10,118 nt of DNA, taken from Candidatus Eiseniibacteriota bacterium. Its GTDB lineage: Bacteria > Eisenbacteria > RBG-16-71-46 > JABDJR01. This document shows positions 6,507 to 10,118 of this stretch, one piece after another. The stretch is from contig JABDJR010000262.1 of NCBI GenBank assembly GCA_013003415.1, forward strand, positions 1 to 10,118, read 5' to 3'. How positions within the stretch are numbered: position 1 is the first letter of the stretch; every line of letters starts with the position of its first letter. Under the pieces are notes generated by a model. The model was given only the letters and a program-made list of their open reading frames with translations. It was not told where the DNA came from and ran no database searches. Position numbers and translations under genes: made by a program.

Positions 6507-7492
6507 TGGGTGAAGCGTCCAAGGCTCTGCCATCTGCGGAATGGGTACGAGACCTTCTGCGATCTTCCTCGGCCTTGCCCTACGACTACTACCCTGAGGT
6601 CACGGCGGAAGAACGGCTGGAATATGCCCTTCGCCAAACCATGAGTTCCGTGGAATCGCCCTCGGCACATTGTGCCGTCATCGATCACGAAGATCGTCAG
6701 GGTTTGGCCGTGACCGTTCCGTTAGCTTGGGACAGCGATGTGCTTGGAGTTCCTGCCGGTCGAGTTACCGTGTTTATGTTCTCCGGAGTGGATCAGGAAA
6801 CGACAATCAAAGTCTCCGGCGAACTCGCCTGTTCGGTGCGAGGCCAGATTGACGAGCTTTCTCTGCAGCATGTCTCCGTGCGCCTCGACGCGAGGGAGCT
6901 TCTGGCAGCTCAAACCTTGGAGCGGGCTGGTTTTGAAATTGTCGATGGGATTCTGAAGTTTAGCCACGCATTAGACGGCACTCCACTTGCGCCAACGGAT
7001 CTTCCCGGCATCCAAATTCGGGAGGCCACCAAGGCAGACATTCCCAAGCTTCGGGCGTTGGCCGAATCAGGATTCATTTACGACCGGTTTCACAACGATC
7101 CCCGCCTTTCTAAAGAGACATCAGATCGCCTTCACGGCATCTGGACAGAGAATGCGGTGCGAGGAAAAACCGGCGCGGGAGTGCTAGTGGGTGAAGTCGA
7201 TGGTGAAGTGGGTGGGTTCTTCATTCTGGCCGAAGACAAGCTCGCCAAGGAGGTCTTTGGGAAATCCGTGGGAACCTTGGTGTTGATCACGGTGGGAAAA
7301 GCCTATCGGCGACGTGGACTGGCCAAGGCCTTGTCTCGTGAATCTCTCCGCTGGCTTCAGGCGCGTGGCAATCGTTGGGGAGAGGTGGGTACGCAGCTGG
7401 CCAATACACCCGCGTCTTCCGTTTACCTGGCCGCCGGCTTTCGCATGGCCCAGACAAGCCTTTCCTTACGCTATTGGAGCCCTGGGGCATGA
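6506..7492 (+). CDS. GNAT N-acetyltransferase, WecD-like (amino-sugar acylation)
   Basis: A 328-residue protein. From about residue 70 it follows the layout of E. coli WecD, which acetylates the 4-amino group of dTDP-Fuc4N: VPLAWDSDVLGVPAGRV (71-87), an N-terminal GNAT-like half ending near 155, IREATKADIPKLRALAESGF (171-190), YDRFHNDPRL, IWTENAVRG (212-220), the acetyl-CoA motif AYRRRGLAKAL (266-276) and TQLANTPASSVYLAAGF (296-312). The first 70 or so residues are an N-terminal extension relative to WecD (about 224 residues). It overlaps the aminotransferase stop by one base (TAATG), a pairing like wecE with wecD in enterobacteria, so the likely substrate is the amino sugar made by that enzyme. 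The acyl donor is presumably acetyl-CoA but is not proved by sequence. Its stop overlaps the next start (ATGA, 7489-7492). Confidence 0.85.
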   Translation: MGEASKALPSAEWVRDLLRSSSALPYDYYPEVTAEERLEYALRQTMSSVESPSAHCAVIDHEDRQGLAVTVPLAWDSDVLGVPAGRVTVFMFSGVDQETTIKVSGELACSVRGQIDELSLQHVSVRLDARELLAAQTLERAGFEIVDGILKFSHALDGTPLAPTDLPGIQIREATKADIPKLRALAESGFIYDRFHNDPRLSKETSDRLHGIWTENAVRGKTGAGVLVGEVDGEVGGFFILAEDKLAKEVFGKSVGTLVLITVGKAYRRRGLAKALSRESLRWLQARGNRWGEVGTQLANTPASSVYLAAGFRMAQTSLSLRYWSPGA

Positions 7493-8199
7493 AGACACTG
7501 ATTATCATTCCTGCCTACGGGGAAGCTCCGGTCATTGGCGAGGTCATTCAGGAGGTCATGAAGGCCCGGCCCGATGTGGATCTTGTCGTGATCGATGATT
7601 GTTCGCCCGATGACACCGGGGCTAAGGCCCTGGCGGCGGGAGCTCGGGTGATTCGCCTGCCTGTAAACCTTGGAATTGGGGGGGCGGTTCAAACCGGCTT
7701 CAAGTACGCGGTTCGTGAAGGGTACGACGCGGTGGTGCAGGTCGATGGCGACGGCCAGCACGATCCCCATGAACTGGCGAAGGTTCTCGACCCCTTGGAA
7801 AAGGGGGAGGCCGACATGGTGATTGGATCGCGCTTCCTCGAGAAGACCGACTACAAAGCCCCCTTTGCGCGTCGCGTGGGTATGATTCTCTTTTCTACGG
7901 TTGCCCGCTTAGCCATGAAACAAACCGTGGCCGATACCACCTCCGGGTTTCGATCTCTAAATCGGCCGTTGTTTTCTTACCTCGCCGAGCACTACCCGGT
8001 GGACTTCCCTGACGCTGAAACCCTCGTGTTGGTGCGTCGGGCAAAGTTTCGTATCAAAGAAGTTTCGGTGGATATGCGACCACGAAAATCAGGTAAGTCA
8101 TCGACCACAACCTTAAAGTCGATTTACTATCCTTTTAAGCAACTGTTGTCCATTCTGGTGGTGATGCTCCGAACCCCGCCCCCGCGGATGGACACCTAG
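7489..8199 (+). CDS. Glycosyltransferase family 2, polyprenyl-phosphate (DPM1-like) type
   Basis: A 236-residue GT-A fold transferase. Seen: LIIIPAYGE (4-12), VVIDDCSPDDT (33-43, Asp36/Asp37), NLGIGGAVQTGFKYA (60-74), the metal-binding DGDGQHDP (86-93), VIGSRF (111-116) and DTTSGFRSLNR (149-159). This set is typical of dolichyl/undecaprenyl-phosphate sugar transferases, which load a sugar from a nucleotide carrier onto a polyprenyl phosphate at the inner membrane face. It lacks the two C-terminal membrane helices of ArnC-type enzymes; only a weak hydrophobic stretch (216-227) is present. The frame is open to 7375, but ATG 7489 gives the normal N terminus, has GGAG at 7476-7479 and makes a 4-base ATGA overlap with the acetyltransferase gene. 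The DUF2304 gene downstream is its usual partner. Sugar specificity is unknown. Confidence 0.9.
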   Translation: MKTLIIIPAYGEAPVIGEVIQEVMKARPDVDLVVIDDCSPDDTGAKALAAGARVIRLPVNLGIGGAVQTGFKYAVREGYDAVVQVDGDGQHDPHELAKVLDPLEKGEADMVIGSRFLEKTDYKAPFARRVGMILFSTVARLAMKQTVADTTSGFRSLNRPLFSYLAEHYPVDFPDAETLVLVRRAKFRIKEVSVDMRPRKSGKSSTTTLKSIYYPFKQLLSILVVMLRTPPPRMDT

Positions 8200-8221
8200 T
8201 CTCCCTAGTCCCGAGGAATCG

Positions 8222-8587
8222 ATGGAACAAGAACTTCCTTTCCGCGCGCAAGTTGTGGCCATCATCGGATGCGCTCTGCTGTTCCTGTTTGTTTTGGAGC
8301 TTGTACGGCGTAGAAAACTCAAAGAAGAGTACAGCATGCTCTGGATGGCGGTGTCTTTGGGTATGGCGGTGTTGGCCATCTTCAGCGACCTGTTGCTGGG
8401 CATCACGAAGGCCATGGGCGCCTACAGCGCAAACTCGGTCATCTTCTTCTTTGGGCTTTTGTTTCTGCTCGCCGCCGTCCTTCATTTGACCGTGAAGGTC
8501 AGCGGCTTGGCTGAAGAAAACAAGAACCTCGTACAGGAACTCGCGCTTCTCCGTGGAAAACTTGAAGAGAAGTCTCCGCCGAGTTAG
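8222..8587 (+). CDS. DUF2304 small integral membrane protein
   Basis: A 121-residue protein with three predicted membrane helices (about 8-28, 41-60, 71-92) and a charged C-terminal stretch (95-117) likely to be a coiled coil. Between helices 1 and 2 it has the sequence RRRKLKEEYSMLWM (29-42), the signature region of DUF2304. Genes of this family commonly follow GT2 glycosyltransferases of the DPM1 type, as here (22-base gap). They may supply the membrane part that the short transferase lacks; this role is inferred and no biochemical function is known to me. GAGGA at 8213-8217 precedes ATG 8222. It ends four bases before the stop codon of the convergent aminotransferase gene. Confidence 0.85.
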   Translation: MEQELPFRAQVVAIIGCALLFLFVLELVRRRKLKEEYSMLWMAVSLGMAVLAIFSDLLLGITKAMGAYSANSVIFFFGLLFLLAAVLHLTVKVSGLAEENKNLVQELALLRGKLEEKSPPS

Positions 8588-8591
8588 TTCC

Positions 8592-9719
8592 CTAAAGTTC
8601 TCCCAGAACCTTGGCCACATAGGTCTGCTGTTCTTCGGTAATCCCGGGGAAGAGCGGTAGAGCCAAACATTCCTGTGCCCATGCCTCGGCTTGTGGAAGG
8701 GAATGACGCTTAGGAACCTCGGCAAAAGCGGATTGTGCAGGCAGGGTGGTGGGGTAGTGGGTGCCGGTATCGATCCCCGCATCTGCCAAGGCAGTGTGTA
8801 GGCGTTCACGCTCCGGGTGACGAATCACGTAGAGGTGGTAAACGTGTCGTGCATCCGGGTGTTCGGTAGGAAGCACCAGAGAAGATCCAAAAGGGGTGAC
8901 GTTGGACAGAAGACGGTTATAGCGCTCTGCTGCAGTACGGCGTTCTTCGGTCCAAGCCTCAAGATGCCCCAGCTTTACGGTTAGAACCGCAGCTTGAAGC
9001 GCGTCGAGGCGCTCGTTCCAGCCCACAAAAGCATGGTCATAGCGACCGGTGCGTCCGTGGTTGGAGAGCTGCCGTACCTTCTGAGCGAAGGCTTCGTCGC
9101 TGCAAGTCATAGCGCCGGCGTCACCGGCAGCACCAAGATTCTTGCTTGGGTAGAACGAAAACGTTCCCGCCACGCCAAAGCTACCGGTTTTCTTGCCATT
9201 CCAAGTCGAAAGGTGGGACTGGGCACAATCCTCAAGCACGGGAAGGTTGTGACGGTTTCCCAAAGAAACAAGTTCGTCGATCGCGGCCGGATGGCCATAG
9301 AGGTGAACGGCAACGATGAGCTTTGTTTTCTCGGTGATGGCGTCCTCTACCGCGTTCGGATCGATGCACGCGAAGACGGGGTCCACGTCGACAAAGATGG
9401 GAGTGGCACCAAGAAGCATGACCGGAGCCGCGGTGGCGATAAAGGTAAAGGCGGGGACAATCACCTCATCACCAGGCCCGATATCCAAGGCCTGCATGGC
9501 CAGGAATAACGCTGCGGTTCCGCTCTTGAGACCCACCGTGTGGTCGCAGTCGTGAGCGGCTCCAAATTTTTGCTCAAAGGTTGTGACTGTTTCACCGCCC
9601 ACAAAACGAGCACCATCAAGCAGGGGGTGGATGGCGTCTTGAATTTCTTGACGCAAGGCTTGATGTTGTTCGGGCAAATTTAAAAATGGGATTCGGGTCG
9701 TGGGGGTCACTGCACTCAT
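8592..9719 (-). CDS. DegT/DnrJ/EryC1/StrS sugar aminotransferase, FdtB/QdtB/WbpE-like
   Basis: A 375-residue PLP-dependent sugar aminotransferase on the minus strand. Seen: IPFLNLPEQHQAL near the N terminus, GLKSGTAALFLAM (63-75), DEVIVPAFTFIATA (84-97), HLYGHPA (139-145), VLEDCAQSHL (161-170, Asp164), SFYPSKNLGAAGDAGAM (188-204, Schiff-base Lys193), LSNHGR and GWNERLDALQAAVLTVKL. The YPSKNLGAAGDAGA block is like those of FdtB, QdtB, DesV and WbpE, which aminate C3 keto sugars. A different substrate from the plus-strand aminotransferase, which is of a distinct subgroup, is therefore likely (inference). On its own strand GGAG (complement of 9727-9730) lies 7 bases before the ATG. The start overlaps the stop of the membrane glycosyltransferase gene by four bases (ATGA), so the two are co-transcribed. 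Confidence 0.93.
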   Translation of the reverse strand: MSAVTPTTRIPFLNLPEQHQALRQEIQDAIHPLLDGARFVGGETVTTFEQKFGAAHDCDHTVGLKSGTAALFLAMQALDIGPGDEVIVPAFTFIATAAPVMLLGATPIFVDVDPVFACIDPNAVEDAITEKTKLIVAVHLYGHPAAIDELVSLGNRHNLPVLEDCAQSHLSTWNGKKTGSFGVAGTFSFYPSKNLGAAGDAGAMTCSDEAFAQKVRQLSNHGRTGRYDHAFVGWNERLDALQAAVLTVKLGHLEAWTEERRTAAERYNRLLSNVTPFGSSLVLPTEHPDARHVYHLYVIRHPERERLHTALADAGIDTGTHYPTTLPAQSAFAEVPKRHSLPQAEAWAQECLALPLFPGITEEQQTYVAKVLGEL

Positions 9720-10118
9720 GATTCATCTCCAGAATAGGCAAAGGTGCCGCCGGGGTCTTTCGATATCCAGGCCGGCTTAATAAGTCGAACCGCAATAGCC
9801 ACCGCAAACACGATCAAGATCGGCTCGAAGGTGAGACGGTAACGCACCGTGGTATGAAAAAAGGAAAAGGCAAAGGTCAAAAGAATCGGGATCAAAAACA
9901 AAGGGAAAAGCCGCCAAAACCGGCGGCTAAAGAAAACCATGCCCACCAAGGCTAGGGCCATGATTGGAGCCGAAGACAGGGCTGCCACCATGTATTTTCC
10001 TGAGCTGGTGTGGGCGTTTTCTGTAAACAGATGGGGCTTGAAGGCCCACATAATTGTCACGCGTTCCAAGTAATTCCGCAAGAACCTGACCGGGTCTTCG
10101 CGCACATAGGCTTTGGCT
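9716..10118 (-). CDS. Membrane glycosyltransferase, GT39/ArnT-like (C-terminal part)
   Basis: The gene runs in from the right edge; the frame is open through 10117 and ends at TGA (complement of 9716-9718). About 133 residues are visible. They read as REDPVRFLRNYLERVTIMW, a connecting loop, then three hydrophobic segments (starting YMVAALSS, LFPLFLIP and LTFEPILIVFAV) with FHTTVRYRL between the last two. A final loop with an SRYR/VRYR-type motif before the last helix is characteristic of PMT/ArnT-like integral membrane glycosyltransferases, which use polyprenyl-phosphate sugars as donors on the periplasmic side. Catalytic N-terminal loops are outside the window, so the family call rests on this tail only. 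The GTG at 10105 is internal. It is upstream of, and overlaps, the FdtB-like aminotransferase gene. Confidence 0.6.
   Translation of the reverse strand, partial: AKAYVREDPVRFLRNYLERVTIMWAFKPHLFTENAHTSSGKYMVAALSSAPIMALALVGMVFFSRRFWRLFPLFLIPILLTFAFSFFHTTVRYRLTFEPILIVFAVAIAVRLIKPAWISKDPGGTFAYSGDES

Noticed and set aside
7375..7488. N-terminal extension of the GT2 to 7375
   Set aside because: The added 38 residues are the out-of-frame reading of the acetyltransferase gene; ATG 7489 has a ribosome site and a canonical GT2 N terminus.
8135..8809. 224-codon minus-strand open frame across the GT2 end, DUF2304 and the start of the convergent region
   Set aside because: It is antisense to three well-supported genes, has low-complexity His/Gln/Arg-rich sequence and no family motif.
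8994..9509. 171-codon plus-strand open frame opposite the minus-strand aminotransferase
   Set aside because: The opposite strand carries all catalytic motifs of a DegT-family enzyme; this frame has none.
1..10118. CRISPR arrays, tRNA or rRNA genes, insertion sequences, phage or defence genes
   Set aside because: No direct-repeat arrays, RNA gene landmarks, transposase motifs or terminal inverted repeats were seen on either strand.

Overview
The window is gene-dense bacterial chromosome, with no stretch over 300 bases lacking a gene. By eye it is moderately GC-rich (not counted). A signal peptide resembling a lipoprotein's and several surface-glycan genes fit a Gram-negative organism. I cannot name a lineage. 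No RNA gene, CRISPR array, insertion sequence or attachment site was seen.

Left part (1-3067, + strand) is a compact housekeeping block. It holds the end of a short-form Sua5/TsaC threonylcarbamoyl-AMP synthase, a low-molecular-weight protein tyrosine phosphatase, the branched-chain aminotransferase ilvE, and serine hydroxymethyltransferase glyA. The order Sua5 - small phosphatase - glyA recalls the ywlC-ywlE-glyA stretch of Bacillus subtilis. As given, ilvE is broken by a frameshift near 1563-1575: the catalytic lysine lies before the break, and the conserved C-terminal part continues in another frame.

Middle (3070-4200, + strand) is a secreted, probably lipid-anchored, beta-propeller sugar dehydrogenase of the PQQ/sorbosone dehydrogenase family. 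Its signal-peptide codons contain a perfect 10-bp hairpin followed by a T-rich tract. This looks like an intrinsic terminator for the glyA transcript laid over the start of the next gene.

Right part (about 4216-10118) is a surface-sugar region. After an extended -10 promoter comes a + strand operon: NAD-dependent SDR epimerase/dehydratase, ArnB/PseC-like sugar aminotransferase, WecD-like N-acetyltransferase, family 2 glycosyltransferase of the dolichyl-phosphate-mannose synthase type, and a DUF2304 membrane protein. Three of the four junctions are tight (two overlaps and 22 bp). Converging on it from the right edge are a membrane GT39-type glycosyltransferase (partial) and a second sugar aminotransferase, of the FdtB/QdtB/WbpE-like type. 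My inference is that the region makes one or two N-acylated amino sugars on nucleotide carriers and moves a sugar through a polyprenyl-phosphate intermediate onto a surface glycan or lipid. The most notable details are an Asn in place of the catalytic Lys in the SDR, the hairpin inside the signal-peptide codons, and the broken ilvE.
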